Positions 15,101 to 23,082 of a DNA stretch of 64,000 nt are shown in pieces. The position numbers were made by a program, and so were the translations under genes. Source of the stretch: Coprococcus aceti (GTDB taxonomy: Bacteria > Bacillota > Clostridia > Lachnospirales > Lachnospiraceae); the NCBI RefSeq assembly GCF_025567285.1, contig NZ_JAOQJT010000002.1, forward strand, positions 1 through 64,000, given 5' to 3'. Positions within the stretch are counted from its first letter, which is position 1. Every line of letters starts with the position of its first letter. The notes under the pieces are model-generated. The model worked only from the letters and a program-made list of their open reading frames with translations. It was not told where the DNA came from and ran no database searches.

Positions 15101-17500
15101 GATGGAACGGCATTCCAGATCGTTTCATCACCAGCAGGGCAGATTTCTGCAGGAAATAAAACAACAGTGTCGGTGAAACCGGTAAATGGTCTTGGCGCCG
15201 GAATCTACAGTGATACACTGGTTATATCAACAGCAAATGGCTCAGCGAACGTAACACTCAAGGCGACAGTGGCAAAGGGAGAAAATACCGCTGTTGTTAC
15301 TTTGACAAAGAATTCAGTAACATCTTATTCGGTGACCGTCAGCGGCAAGGTGTCAGGAGCAGTAGGTGAGATCGAGTATGCAATATCCAGTGAGAAGGAT
15401 GTTGATGCATCAAAGCTTACGTGGCAGAATGGTGCTCAGTTTACCGGACTCAAGGAATTTACTACATATTATGTACATGGCAGGGTAAAAGAAACTGCAA
15501 ATGTCAAGTCTGGTCAGATCAGCCAGGCACTTGAGGTGACTACACCTTTATCAGATCCTTTCGTAATTGACATCGGAAGACTGAATGACAGCAGATATGT
15601 TGGAGCATTCACAGACAGTGAGGAAAATCCAACTGTAAAGGTATCACAGTCTGGTGGAATCATATCAGTTTCATTTACCGAGAATAAGGATTACACGATC
15701 ACAGGAAATGGTGAGGATGTAATTGTTGATACCGGAAATGCAAGTGGAATAACCGTGGACAATGCTACTGTAAAGAAGATCACGGTTCGTCCGGGCAATT
15801 CTGGAACATTTGTCATAAAGGTAAGCGTAGAAAATAAGATTGCTGATGGTATAACATGTGTAAGCGATAACAGTAACGCAGCGGATGTAAAGGTATCTGG
15901 AAAGGATACATCTTCCAAGATATCAACGGCGACACCGGGTGCGGCTGCGATCAAGGCAGATGGAAATATCGAGATAGACAATATACAGATAAAGTCCGAC
16001 GGCAAGGGAATTGAATCTGCAGGAACGGTGAAGATAGCTGGAGGAAGCAACAGCATAGATTCCGTATCTTCTGCAATATCGGCATCGGATGTGGAGATCA
16101 CCGGAGGCTCTGTTGATGCAAAGTCATCAGGACTTGGCGATGGGGAGTCGGTAATCTCAGCAGACAATTCTATCAAACTGGTTGGTGGAAGTGTTACGGC
16201 GGATGCATCCGGATCAGTCGGTGGAAATTCATTTGGCGTAAAGTCAGATGATGGAACGATCATTGTTGATGGCGATGTGTCAATAGGTGGAGCTCCAACT
16301 TATTCCAAGGATCCGGTAGACAGCAAGGGTGACAGTGTAACCATGGTAAAGGTTGTGTTCACAGATGAGAATGGCAACCAGTTGTATGCGTCATCTGTAA
16401 ACAAGGGATCAACTCTTGATCTGTCGAAAATAAATATCACCATGTCTGATGGTACTGATTACAAGACATCGAGGGATGGATATGTGCTGGCATGGCAGGA
16501 TGAAGCCGGAACAAGCTATAATGCTGATTCTGTGTACGGCGCTGTATCAGAGGATATAACATTTAAGGCTGTATGGATATGGATAGTTGTGGATATAAGC
16601 GTTGATGCAAATATTACATTTGCGGCAACTGGAAATGCTTCGTACAAGACTACATATACAGGTGCAGCGACAAGACCGGCCGTAAAGGTTGTATCACGTG
16701 GAAGAACACTTGATGCGGGAACTGACTATATAGTTTCATATAGCAGCAATACTAATGCTGGTACAGCAAAGGTAGTTGTCAAAGGTCAGGGCAGATATAA
16801 GGGCTCAAAGACTCTTACATTTGCAATAAACAAGCAGGCGATAAGTAAAGCCTCTGTGACAATCACAAAGTCGGCTGTATATACAGGCAAGGCTATAACA
16901 CCAGCGGTGAAGGTTACCTGCGGTAAGCGGACACTCACAGCGGGCAAGGATTACAGAGTTGCATATTCGTCAAATAAAGACTTTGGCAAGGCAAAAGTTG
17001 TGATAATGGGAATCGGTAATTACAGTGGAACACAGACAAAGTATTTTGACATAACTGCGGCTGTGGGTAAGATCTATGCAAATGGAAATTACAAGTACAA
17101 GATCACAAATGCATCCCTGAATGGCAAGGGTACTGTAACTCTCGTGTCTGTTGTCAAGAAGACAAAGACAGTTGCTGTTCCTGATACGATAAAGCTTGGA
17201 GGTAGGACATTTAAGGTTACAGCCATAGGAAAAGCGGCGTTCAACAAGAATGTAAAGGTTACGAAGATTACTCTTGGCAGAAATGTTAAGACCATAGGCG
17301 CCAGGGCGTTCTATGGATGTAAGAAGCTCAGGACGGTTGTGATAAAGAATACACAGATGACAGGAAAAACTGTTGGAGCCAAGGCATTCAAGGGTACATA
17401 TGCGAAGCTTACTGTAAAGGTGCCTGCAAAAAAGCTTAAGAGTTATAAAAAGATACTTTTGAACAGAGGAGTATCTAAGAAGGCAGTCATAAAGAAATAA
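12170..17500 (+). CDS. Secreted multimodular GH9 endoglucanase-type protein
   Basis: A 1776-residue exported protein. Signal peptide residues 1-32 end at KAE. Residues about 33-172 and 205-335 are two beta-rich modules resembling carbohydrate-binding domains, joined by a Gly/Ser linker. The GH9 catalytic domain spans about 345-776, with GGYHDAGDHAKFGLP (D404, D407), PHHR and the acid NEVALDY (E752). A Gly/Ser/Thr linker, a Big_2 Ig-like domain (about 848-930), further beta modules, an InlB-type repeat (about 1390-1470) and two YTGKA-type repeats follow. A C-terminal module (about 1630-1776) resembles a short BspA leucine-rich repeat. No sortase motif. GH9 enzymes hydrolyse beta-1,4-glucans. 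It forms a single-gene unit between two terminators. Confidence 0.88.
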   Translation: MRKKAASRILAYVLTLCMIIGSITWPEITAKAESITLDLKPDTGWKTVTAKSDTYSKKPKAEMRFSPPSELGSMKAIADAGYKTLKITYAVEDFTELSGESSGVMPFVSYGPSWSNNDVWINLEKAGQFEATLDLASINTTSTESVAFGIQIANLQENSTIKFRIVSAVLSGTKSTSGGSSGESGGSGDSGSGSADLDSIGNTSSSVTASLADGDGTAKGDGYYETEITINNKSNSYIADWIAVADVNGSVTAVKDYSSWSAIKGVFSDGKLYIYPNTSKKSGAVNAGSSVRYSKLGYTGTANGVSITGVKVYYSSQSGAFDSFIGSLSSSSGGAGDNTGEINTDVEYNYAKLLQESLYLYDANMCGSDVSAKSEFSWRSNCHTEDAKTTYNGKTVDVSGGYHDAGDHAKFGLPQAYSATVLGLAHMEFAEAFADTATEAHYKRIMDRFVDYFKRCTVLGSDGSVQAFCYQVGDGNVDHGYWGAPEKQSSRSGQATFTSDSDTCTDIVSETAAALAAYYINYKDKKALSYAEKLFTYADTKAKKNSSGPASGFYNSDSWEDDYALAAALLYKATGKSAYATKYNNVYGGRTNPNWALCWNNVAQAALLYSPNSSKKSVFVENQSGLIASKTQSGDNNFCLIDSWGSARYNTAHQMTGLLYDTIYGKNDYSSWANGQMKYILGNNAGSKCFVVGYNKYSSKYPHHRASSGYQGSVTGNAYTKQAHVLVGALVGGPAGSSTSYVDSSEDYNQNEVALDYNASLVGAAAGLYLYVKNSGTDEEKAAQKVVPKSEVSSELRTISGESGGGMTTEDDTKDPSTGSTGSTGSTGSTTGSTSEKDTEAPSETPAVKVTGISFDKTYITLNVGDSDEIKATITPADAKDTSLVWSSSDKAKVSVQNGKITALAAGTATITATAKDGSEIKSECVVKVLTPGKLSCSSDAKAWTDLVYGYTNANHAAIELSNSGETTLTDVKAELKDGTAFQIVSSPAGQISAGNKTTVSVKPVNGLGAGIYSDTLVISTANGSANVTLKATVAKGENTAVVTLTKNSVTSYSVTVSGKVSGAVGEIEYAISSEKDVDASKLTWQNGAQFTGLKEFTTYYVHGRVKETANVKSGQISQALEVTTPLSDPFVIDIGRLNDSRYVGAFTDSEENPTVKVSQSGGIISVSFTENKDYTITGNGEDVIVDTGNASGITVDNATVKKITVRPGNSGTFVIKVSVENKIADGITCVSDNSNAADVKVSGKDTSSKISTATPGAAAIKADGNIEIDNIQIKSDGKGIESAGTVKIAGGSNSIDSVSSAISASDVEITGGSVDAKSSGLGDGESVISADNSIKLVGGSVTADASGSVGGNSFGVKSDDGTIIVDGDVSIGGAPTYSKDPVDSKGDSVTMVKVVFTDENGNQLYASSVNKGSTLDLSKINITMSDGTDYKTSRDGYVLAWQDEAGTSYNADSVYGAVSEDITFKAVWIWIVVDISVDANITFAATGNASYKTTYTGAATRPAVKVVSRGRTLDAGTDYIVSYSSNTNAGTAKVVVKGQGRYKGSKTLTFAINKQAISKASVTITKSAVYTGKAITPAVKVTCGKRTLTAGKDYRVAYSSNKDFGKAKVVIMGIGNYSGTQTKYFDITAAVGKIYANGNYKYKITNASLNGKGTVTLVSVVKKTKTVAVPDTIKLGGRTFKVTAIGKAAFNKNVKVTKITLGRNVKTIGARAFYGCKKLRTVVIKNTQMTGKTVGAKAFKGTYAKLTVKVPAKKLKSYKKILLNRGVSKKAVIKK

Positions 17501-17531
17501 CAAAGGGCTTAATAAAATATATAATAATTGA

Positions 17532-17569
17532 AGATCCGGGAGTGGTGCAGATGCTCCCGGATCTTTTTT
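17532..17569 (+). terminator. Terminator after the GH9 gene
   Basis: AGATCCGGGAG and CTCCCGGATCT form a perfect 11-bp stem with an 11-nt loop, followed directly by a T run. Confidence 0.92.
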
Positions 17570-17592
17570 GTGCAGACTGAATGAGTGGCGAT

Positions 17593-17620
17593 TTGACATA
17601 TATAAAACTATGTGTATAAT
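17593..17620 (+). promoter_or_regulatory. Strong promoter of the marR operon
   Basis: TTGACA (17593-17598) and TATAAT (17615-17620) match consensus and are 16 nt apart. Confidence 0.75.
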
Positions 17621-17624
17621 ATCG

Positions 17625-17655
17625 TTAGTATTCTAATAATTAGAATTATAACTAA
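17625..17655 (+). promoter_or_regulatory. Probable MarR-type operator
   Basis: The core ATTCTAATAATTAGAAT (17630-17646) is a perfect 8-bp palindrome around a central A, and outer TTAG/CTAA arms extend it. It starts 10 nt after the -10 box, so a protein bound here would block transcription. This fits autoregulation by the MarR protein encoded just downstream. Confidence 0.65.
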
Positions 17656-17673
17656 AATGAGAGGAGAATCCGA

Positions 17674-18135
17674 ATGGATGAACATAAGAAATCCATACAT
17701 TATCTGCTGATGGCAGATCATTTCATGGTACAGAAGGCATTGCTGAGCCAGATAAAGGATACAGAGCTCACCATGGGACAACCTAAGGTGCTGGATTATC
17801 TGAAGGATCATGATGGGGCGTGTCAGAAGGATATCGCGGCGGGATGTCATATAGAGCCGGCATCGATAACCGCTGTGTTGAGTGGCATGGAGAATAAAGG
17901 TTATATACAGAGAAGTACAAAGGCAGGGGACAGGAGATCCCTGTATGTGTATCTGACAGATAAGGGCAGAGAGTATGTGGAGATGCTCAATAAGAAGTTT
18001 GACTTAGTTGAATCTGTGGCACTGAGGGGATTTACCGCGGAAGAGACGGAAGAATTGCAGTCACTTCTTGTAAGGGTGTACGACAATATGAAGGGCAGCG
18101 AAAAAGACAACAGAAAAGAGGAACGTAAGAGATGA
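17674..18135 (+). CDS. MarR-family transcriptional regulator
   Basis: A 153-residue winged-helix regulator. The recognition helix region is about 55-80 (ACQKDIAAGCHIEPASITAVLSGM) and the wing follows with GYIQRSTKAGDRRSLYVYLTDKG, the typical MarR DxRS signature. It is translationally coupled to the next gene by a 4-nt overlap. The palindrome over its own transcription start suggests self-repression, probably lifted by a small ligand that cannot be guessed here. Confidence 0.92.
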   Translation: MDEHKKSIHYLLMADHFMVQKALLSQIKDTELTMGQPKVLDYLKDHDGACQKDIAAGCHIEPASITAVLSGMENKGYIQRSTKAGDRRSLYVYLTDKGREYVEMLNKKFDLVESVALRGFTAEETEELQSLLVRVYDNMKGSEKDNRKEERKR

Positions 18136-18827
18136 AGAACATGAAGGTAAGAATTCCAATGTATTTCGTTGGACTGTTTATTATGACTATAGGAATTGCA
18201 CTGTCGGTAAAATCCAATCTCGGTGTGTCGCCGGTGAGTTCCATACCATATACCATGACCTGTGTATGGGGAATAGAGATGGGAAAAGCGACCATCATAT
18301 TCCATGCGGTACTTGTGCTTATACAGATCCTGATACTCAGGAAGAGGTTTAAGCCGATCAATCTGCTTCAGGTTGTTGTGGGAATAGTGTTCGGATATTT
18401 TACAACATTCTGCAATTACCTGGCTTCATTTCTGCCGAGCACTGATAATATAGCGATGAGAATTGTGCTTATGCTTGTGAGTACTGTATTCATAGCGGTT
18501 GGAATCTTTTTCTATCTGCCGGCCAATCTTATTCCTCTTGCCGGAGAGGGTGTCATGCAGGCTGTATCAGAGGTCACACACATTGAATTTTCAAAGGTAA
18601 AGATCGGATTTGACTGTTCTATGGTGGCTGTGTCGGTCGTAACATGTCTGATCTGCATACATAGTCTTGGAAGTGTGGGAGCCGGTACGGTTATTGCCGC
18701 ATTCCTTGTTGGATTCAATCTGGGTAAGTTAAATAAGGTATTTGGCGGAAAACGAGACAAACTTCTTGGAAAGCACACATACACTGAGAAGGAAGTTCTC
18801 AGGGAGAGAATTGACGGAACGAAGTAG
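18132..18827 (+). CDS. YczE/YitT-type integral membrane protein
   Basis: A 231-residue protein with about five to six hydrophobic segments. It starts with IPMYFVGLFIMTIGIALSVKSNLGVSPVSSIPY, typical of YczE/YyaS/YitT-like (DUF6198) membrane proteins, and ends in a charged cytoplasmic tail. Function is unknown for the family. Co-expression with a MarR regulator suggests a stress- or drug-responsive transporter-like role, which is inference only. Confidence 0.8.
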   Translation: MKNMKVRIPMYFVGLFIMTIGIALSVKSNLGVSPVSSIPYTMTCVWGIEMGKATIIFHAVLVLIQILILRKRFKPINLLQVVVGIVFGYFTTFCNYLASFLPSTDNIAMRIVLMLVSTVFIAVGIFFYLPANLIPLAGEGVMQAVSEVTHIEFSKVKIGFDCSMVAVSVVTCLICIHSLGSVGAGTVIAAFLVGFNLGKLNKVFGGKRDKLLGKHTYTEKEVLRERIDGTK

Positions 18828-18990
18828 CAAGAGATGTGTATGTTCCAGGGGACAAGGTGTTCCATATCTGATATTTTCCCTTCATAAATGGCTAGCCTGG
18901 TGAGTTTTATTTGTTTGCTTTTGATATTACGTGGTGTATAATTTATAGCATACAAATTTTGGTTTGTTGTACGTGTAAAGGAGAATGCAA

Positions 18991-20502
18991 ATGATAACAG
19001 GGGATTTGAAGAATAAAATAGACAGTTTATGGGACATATTTGCCGCAGGCGGACTCGTCAATCCACTTGAGGTTATAGAGCAGATAACATATCTTATGTT
19101 TATCCATGATCTTGATGATGTGGACAACAAAAAGGCTAAGGAATGTGAGATGCTAGGGCTTCCATTTAGCAGTATATTTGCTGATGAGGTGAAGATAGGA
19201 GACAGAAACATTGATGGAAAGCAGCTCAAATGGTCTGCATTCAGGGATTTCCCTGCTGAGAAAATGTACAGTGTCATGCAGGAATGGGTATTCCCATTCA
19301 TAAAAAATCTGCATAGTGACAAGAACAGCGCATATTCAAAATATATGGATGATGCCATATTCAAGCTTCCGACACCGATTCTTCTTTCAAAGGTTGTTGA
19401 CTCGCTGGATGAGATATATAAATTGATGAATGAAATCCAGTCAGTTGACGTGAGAGGCGATGTATATGAATATTTGCTTTCAAAGATAGCACAGTCTGGA
19501 AGAAACGGTCAGTTCAGGACACCAAGACACATCATCCGTATGATGGTTGAGATGATGGATCCGGCAGCGGACGAGATGATATGTGATCCTGCGTGTGGAA
19601 CATCCGGTTTCCTTGTTGCGTCAGGGGAGTACCTCAGAGAAAAGAAGAAAGAAGACATCTTTTATAACAAAGCAAATAGAGATCACTATATGAATCATAT
19701 GTTCTATGGATATGATATGGATAGAACGATGCTTCGTATAGGTGCCATGAATATGATGACACATGGTATAGACAATCCATGTATTGAATATAGAGACAGT
19801 TTGTCAGATCAGAATAGTGATAAGAATAAATATACACTTGTTCTTGCAAATCCGCCATTCAAGGGAAGTCTCGATGCCGAATCGGTTTCAGCAGATCTTC
19901 TCAAGATGTGCAAGACAAGGAAGACAGAATTGCTGTTCCTGACATTGTTCATACGAATATTGCAGGTAGGCGGCAGATGTGCATGTATAGTTCCGGATGG
20001 AGTTTTATTTGGCTCGTCTGCAGCACATAAGGCAATCCGTAAAGAAATAGTGGAAAATCAGAAACTTCAGGCGGTCATATCCATGCCATCGGGAGTGTTT
20101 AAGCCATATGCGGGAGTGTCAACTGCGATACTGATATTCACAAAGACAGATCACGGCGGAACAGATAAAGTTTGGTTCTATGATATGACGGCAGACGGAT
20201 ACAGTCTGGATGATAAGAGAACACCGATAAATGATAACGATATACCTGACATAATAGAGAGATTTGCACATCTTGACAAAGAAAATGACAGAAAGCGAAC
20301 GGACAAGTCATTCTTTGTGTCAAAGGAAGAGATAGTGGACAATGCTTACGACCTCAGCATCAATAAGTACAAGGAAGTGGAGTATACACCGGTAGAGTAT
20401 CCACCTACATCTGAGATAATGGCAAATATAAGAGATCTGGAGAGACAGATAAGTCAGGAAATGGATGAACTTGAGAAATTACTGGCTGATGATAACCAGT
20501 AA
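18991..20502 (+). CDS. hsdM: Type I restriction-modification DNA methyltransferase HsdM
   Basis: An N6-adenine methyltransferase of about 503 residues. It has the HsdM N-terminal helical domain (about 1-130), the SAM-binding motif DPACGTSGF (199-207) and the catalytic NPPF (287-290). The C-terminal half contains GVSTAILIFTK and the end is a coiled coil that would contact HsdS. Two in-frame ATGs lie 6 nt apart; the second (18991) is better spaced from AAAGGAG and matches the family start MITGDLKNKI. It begins the type I locus; hsdS1 follows after a 360-nt gap rather than directly. Confidence 0.94.
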   Translation: MITGDLKNKIDSLWDIFAAGGLVNPLEVIEQITYLMFIHDLDDVDNKKAKECEMLGLPFSSIFADEVKIGDRNIDGKQLKWSAFRDFPAEKMYSVMQEWVFPFIKNLHSDKNSAYSKYMDDAIFKLPTPILLSKVVDSLDEIYKLMNEIQSVDVRGDVYEYLLSKIAQSGRNGQFRTPRHIIRMMVEMMDPAADEMICDPACGTSGFLVASGEYLREKKKEDIFYNKANRDHYMNHMFYGYDMDRTMLRIGAMNMMTHGIDNPCIEYRDSLSDQNSDKNKYTLVLANPPFKGSLDAESVSADLLKMCKTRKTELLFLTLFIRILQVGGRCACIVPDGVLFGSSAAHKAIRKEIVENQKLQAVISMPSGVFKPYAGVSTAILIFTKTDHGGTDKVWFYDMTADGYSLDDKRTPINDNDIPDIIERFAHLDKENDRKRTDKSFFVSKEEIVDNAYDLSINKYKEVEYTPVEYPPTSEIMANIRDLERQISQEMDELEKLLADDNQ

Positions 20503-20546
20503 TTGATTGAAAATATTAGGAAAGGGGAAAACAAACTCGACTTTAG

Positions 20547-20562
20547 CAAATTCGTATTTGTA
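20547..20562 (+). repeat. Left direct repeat of the hsdS cassette
   Basis: CAAATTCGTATTTGTA, identical to 23083-23098 and in the same orientation; inner half-palindrome CAAAT-TCGT-ATTTG. Confidence 0.6.
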
Positions 20563-20588
20563 TGAGTAAATGACAATCGAATATATGT

Positions 20589-20617
20589 TTGACATGAAAG
20601 CGGTTGGATGCTAATAT
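20589..20617 (+). promoter_or_regulatory. Promoter of the small RNA opposite the hydrophobic peptide
   Basis: TTGACA (20589-20594) is followed after 17 nt by TAATAT (20612-20617); a TATAAT overlaps at 20615. The expected transcript starts near 20624 and ends at the 20668-20714 terminator. Confidence 0.6.
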
Positions 20618-20620
20618 AAT

Positions 20621-20716
20621 ATCAAAAGGTGCTACCGATAGACGGTTAGCCCTGATATGATGATTACAAAAAAGTAACCGCCAAGTTTTGTCAGGACCGG
20701 GCGGTTACTTTTTTGT
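20621..20716 (+). ncRNA. Candidate antitoxin small RNA
   Basis: A transcript of about 95 nt is predicted from its own strong promoter and terminator. It holds two hairpins: GCTACCG/CGGTTAGC with one bulged base (20633-20651) and the terminator stem. It carries no open frame with a ribosome-binding site. It converges with the minus-strand peptide gene at 20718-20822 and would overlap that gene's 3' mRNA end through the shared terminator. This is the layout of known Firmicutes type I systems such as TxpA/RatA. Confidence 0.5.
20668..20714. terminator. Bidirectional terminator shared by the sRNA and the peptide gene
   Basis: GTAACCGCC (20674-20682) pairs with GGCGGTTAC (20700-20708). A run of six A residues lies to the left and six T residues to the right, so both strands have a stem followed by a U tract. 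Confidence 0.85.
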
Positions 20717-20717
20717 C

Positions 20718-20822
20718 TTATTTCTTATCATTGCTCTTAGAGCCAACGGCATAACCAAGAGCAAAGCAAGTAATGCATAAGCTGATGATGGCTATAAAAA
20801 GTTCCGTTGTAAGCACAAGCAC
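20718..20822 (-). CDS. Small hydrophobic holin-like toxin peptide (possibly decayed)
   Basis: A minus-strand frame encodes 32-34 residues: a short polar start, one membrane-spanning helix (LFIAIISLCITCFALGYAVG) and a basic tail (SKSNDKK). This resembles the roughly 30-residue holin-like toxin peptides found in many Clostridia next to convergent small RNAs. Only GTG starts are available (20822 or 20816) and no ribosome-binding site is visible, so translation may be weak or lost. It is too short for routine gene calling. The pairing with the sRNA is the main support. Confidence 0.5.
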   Translation of the reverse strand: MLVLTTELFIAIISLCITCFALGYAVGSKSNDKK

Positions 20823-20864
20823 AAACTATATTTATTAAAGTGTCGAATTTGTAGAAATAAAGAT

Positions 20865-21977
20865 ATGGATATGATGTACATTGAAGATTGCTGTGAAATA
20901 CTTGATTCAATGAGAGTGCCAATTACAGCATCTGACAGGGAAGAGGGAGATTATCCTTATTATGGGGCAAATGGTATTCAAGACCATGTCGCTGATTATA
21001 TTTTTGATGATGAACTTGTATTACTTGCAGAAGATGGTGGTAACTTTGGCTCAAAAGAAAAACCTATTGCATATAGAGTTTCAGGAAAATGCTGGATCAA
21101 TAACCATGCTCATGTTTTAAAGCCTAAGATCGGATTAGACGTGGATTATTTGTGTTATTCACTTATGTTTTATAATGTTGATGGAATGGTTAATGGAGCA
21201 ACAAGGCAAAAATTAACACAGGCTGCTATGCGCAAGATGCAGATTCCCTCAAGGAGCATAGAAGATCAAAAGCATATTGTTGATGAGCTGAATAGAATTG
21301 TAAAGATAAAAGAACAAAGATTTTTAGAATTGCAGTTATTAGACAAGCTTATCAAAGCCCGATTTGTAGAGATGTTTGAAAACGAAATAGAATATAATAA
21401 AGTTAAATTGGAAGAAATTGCAGATATTGTTTCAGGAATAACTAAAGGAAGAAAAACAAAATGTGGGGAATTGCGAGAAGTGCCATATATGGCTGTTTCA
21501 AACGTAAAAGACGGATATATAGATTGGACAACTGTTAAAACAATATTAGCAACAGAAGATGAAATAATTCAGTATAAATTATTGCCAGATGATGTCTTAA
21601 TGACTGAGGGGGGAGATCCAGATAAATTAGGAAGAGGAGCTATTATATCTTTGCCACCGAAAGATTGTATCCATCAGAATCATATATTTAGAGTACGATT
21701 AGATGAAACGCAAATATTGCCACGATATTTTGCTGCATATTTACAGAGTTCACAAGCAAAGACCTATTTTTTAAGAGCAGCAAAACAAACGACAGGTATA
21801 GCAAGTATAAATATGAGTCAATTAAGGGGATTGCCTACAATTGTACCACCTATAGAACTTCAATTAAAATACTCATTATTTAGTGAGCAAGTCGACAAAT
21901 CAAAAGTTGTTGTGCAAAAGGCTCTTGATGAGGCACAGATATTGTTTGATAGTTTAATGCAGAAATATTTTGGATAA
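20865..21977 (+). CDS. hsdS: Type I restriction-modification specificity subunit HsdS (copy 1)
   Basis: A 370-residue S subunit with two target-recognition domains (about 1-135 and 180-335), each followed by a conserved helical spacer (QRFLELQLLDKLIKARFVEMF at 150-175 and SEQVDKSKVVVQKALDEAQ near the end). HsdS dictates which bipartite DNA sequence is methylated or cut. The gene is more AT-rich than hsdM. No strong ribosome-binding site precedes the ATG at 20865, so the start could be one of the closely following ATGs. It lies in the same orientation as hsdS2 and shares DNA repeats with it. Confidence 0.9.
   Translation: MDMMYIEDCCEILDSMRVPITASDREEGDYPYYGANGIQDHVADYIFDDELVLLAEDGGNFGSKEKPIAYRVSGKCWINNHAHVLKPKIGLDVDYLCYSLMFYNVDGMVNGATRQKLTQAAMRKMQIPSRSIEDQKHIVDELNRIVKIKEQRFLELQLLDKLIKARFVEMFENEIEYNKVKLEEIADIVSGITKGRKTKCGELREVPYMAVSNVKDGYIDWTTVKTILATEDEIIQYKLLPDDVLMTEGGDPDKLGRGAIISLPPKDCIHQNHIFRVRLDETQILPRYFAAYLQSSQAKTYFLRAAKQTTGIASINMSQLRGLPTIVPPIELQLKYSLFSEQVDKSKVVVQKALDEAQILFDSLMQKYFG
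21348..21378 (+). repeat. 31-bp repeat in the central spacer of hsdS1
   Basis: Identical to 23576-23606 in hsdS2, same orientation. It encodes the conserved LIKARFVEMF between the two target-recognition domains and is a ready site for exchanging half-specificities. Confidence 0.9.
21888..21905 (+). repeat. 18-bp repeat near the 3' end of hsdS1
   Basis: CAAGTCGACAAATCAAAA, identical to 24143-24160 in hsdS2. It encodes the QVDKSK of the second conserved helix. Confidence 0.9.
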
Positions 21978-22074
21978 TAATTTATAGCATATGTTTCTTA
22001 AAGTATAGAAATAAGAATTAAATAAGGTTTGACTGGTGAAGGATGTTGGTAGAATCTGGAAGGAGAATACGAAC

Positions 22075-23043
22075 ATGGAAGAAAAATTAGTCAAGATACT
22101 TAACGAGATGGCAGATTATCTGAATATATCTCAGATGAAGAAATTACAGGAGACGTTACTTAAACATTTGGCAGAAAACGAAGCAAAGACAGAAGAAATT
22201 CCTAATGTAGAATATTTGAAAATGTTTATTGACGCAAAGCAGATTGAGGGATGTTCTGAAAGAACTTTACAGTATTATCGTGTTACTATTGAACATATGC
22301 TTGGTAGTATTGAAACGCCTATCAGAAAGATAACAACTGACGAGATAAGAGGGTATCTTGTTGATTATCAGAAGGTTAATAATTGCAGCAAAGTAACTGT
22401 AGACAATGTCCGGAGAAATATGTCGAGCTTTTTTAGCTGGCTTGAAGAAGAGGACTACATATTGAAAAGTCCTATGAGACGAATACATAAAATTAAGACG
22501 AAACAGCCGGTTAAAGAAACTATAACTGATGAAATGATTGAAAAACTTCGTGATAATTGTACGTGCGTCAGGGATCTTGCCATGATTGACCTTTTGTATT
22601 CGACTGGTATACGAGTAGGCGAGCTGGTAGGTTTAAATATATCGGATATTGATTTTGAAGAACGGGAATGCATAGTATTCGGTAAAGGTGATAAAGAAAG
22701 AAGAGTTTATTTCGATGCAAAGGCAAAGCTGCATTTGCAAGAATATATAGAGAGCAGGACTGATGATAATCCGGCTTTATTTGTCACTCTTGATGCGCCA
22801 CATGCAAGATTAAAGATAAGTGGAGTTGAGATAAGAGTTAGAGAACTGGGAAGAAAATTGAATATAGACAAGATACATCCACATAAATTTAGAAGGACAA
22901 TGGCAACCAGAGCTATAGATAAAGGAATGCCGATAGAGCAGGTACAGAAGATATTGGGACACTCACAGATAGATACGACTATGCAGTATGCGATAGTTAA
23001 TCAAAATAATGTAAAGGTATCGCATAGACGGTATATTGCGTGA
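22075..23043 (+). CDS. Tyrosine recombinase (XerC/D-like integrase) of the hsd locus
   Basis: A 322-residue site-specific recombinase from an ATG with GGAAGGAG 9 nt upstream. It has a SAM-like core-binding N-terminal domain (about 45-125) and a catalytic domain (about 150-320). The active-site residues are present: R180 in TGIRVGEL, H270 and R273 in HPHKFRR, H296 in LGHSQ and Y305 in TTMQY. Recombinases next to hsdS genes are known to switch type I specificity in several bacteria. Here both hsdS genes point the same way, so excision/integration or domain exchange fits better than simple inversion. The likely crossover sites are the 16-bp repeats. Confidence 0.93.
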   Translation: MEEKLVKILNEMADYLNISQMKKLQETLLKHLAENEAKTEEIPNVEYLKMFIDAKQIEGCSERTLQYYRVTIEHMLGSIETPIRKITTDEIRGYLVDYQKVNNCSKVTVDNVRRNMSSFFSWLEEEDYILKSPMRRIHKIKTKQPVKETITDEMIEKLRDNCTCVRDLAMIDLLYSTGIRVGELVGLNISDIDFEERECIVFGKGDKERRVYFDAKAKLHLQEYIESRTDDNPALFVTLDAPHARLKISGVEIRVRELGRKLNIDKIHPHKFRRTMATRAIDKGMPIEQVQKILGHSQIDTTMQYAIVNQNNVKVSHRRYIA

Positions 23044-23082
23044 TGTATTTGTTGTGGATATATATTTATGATTCACAAACCT

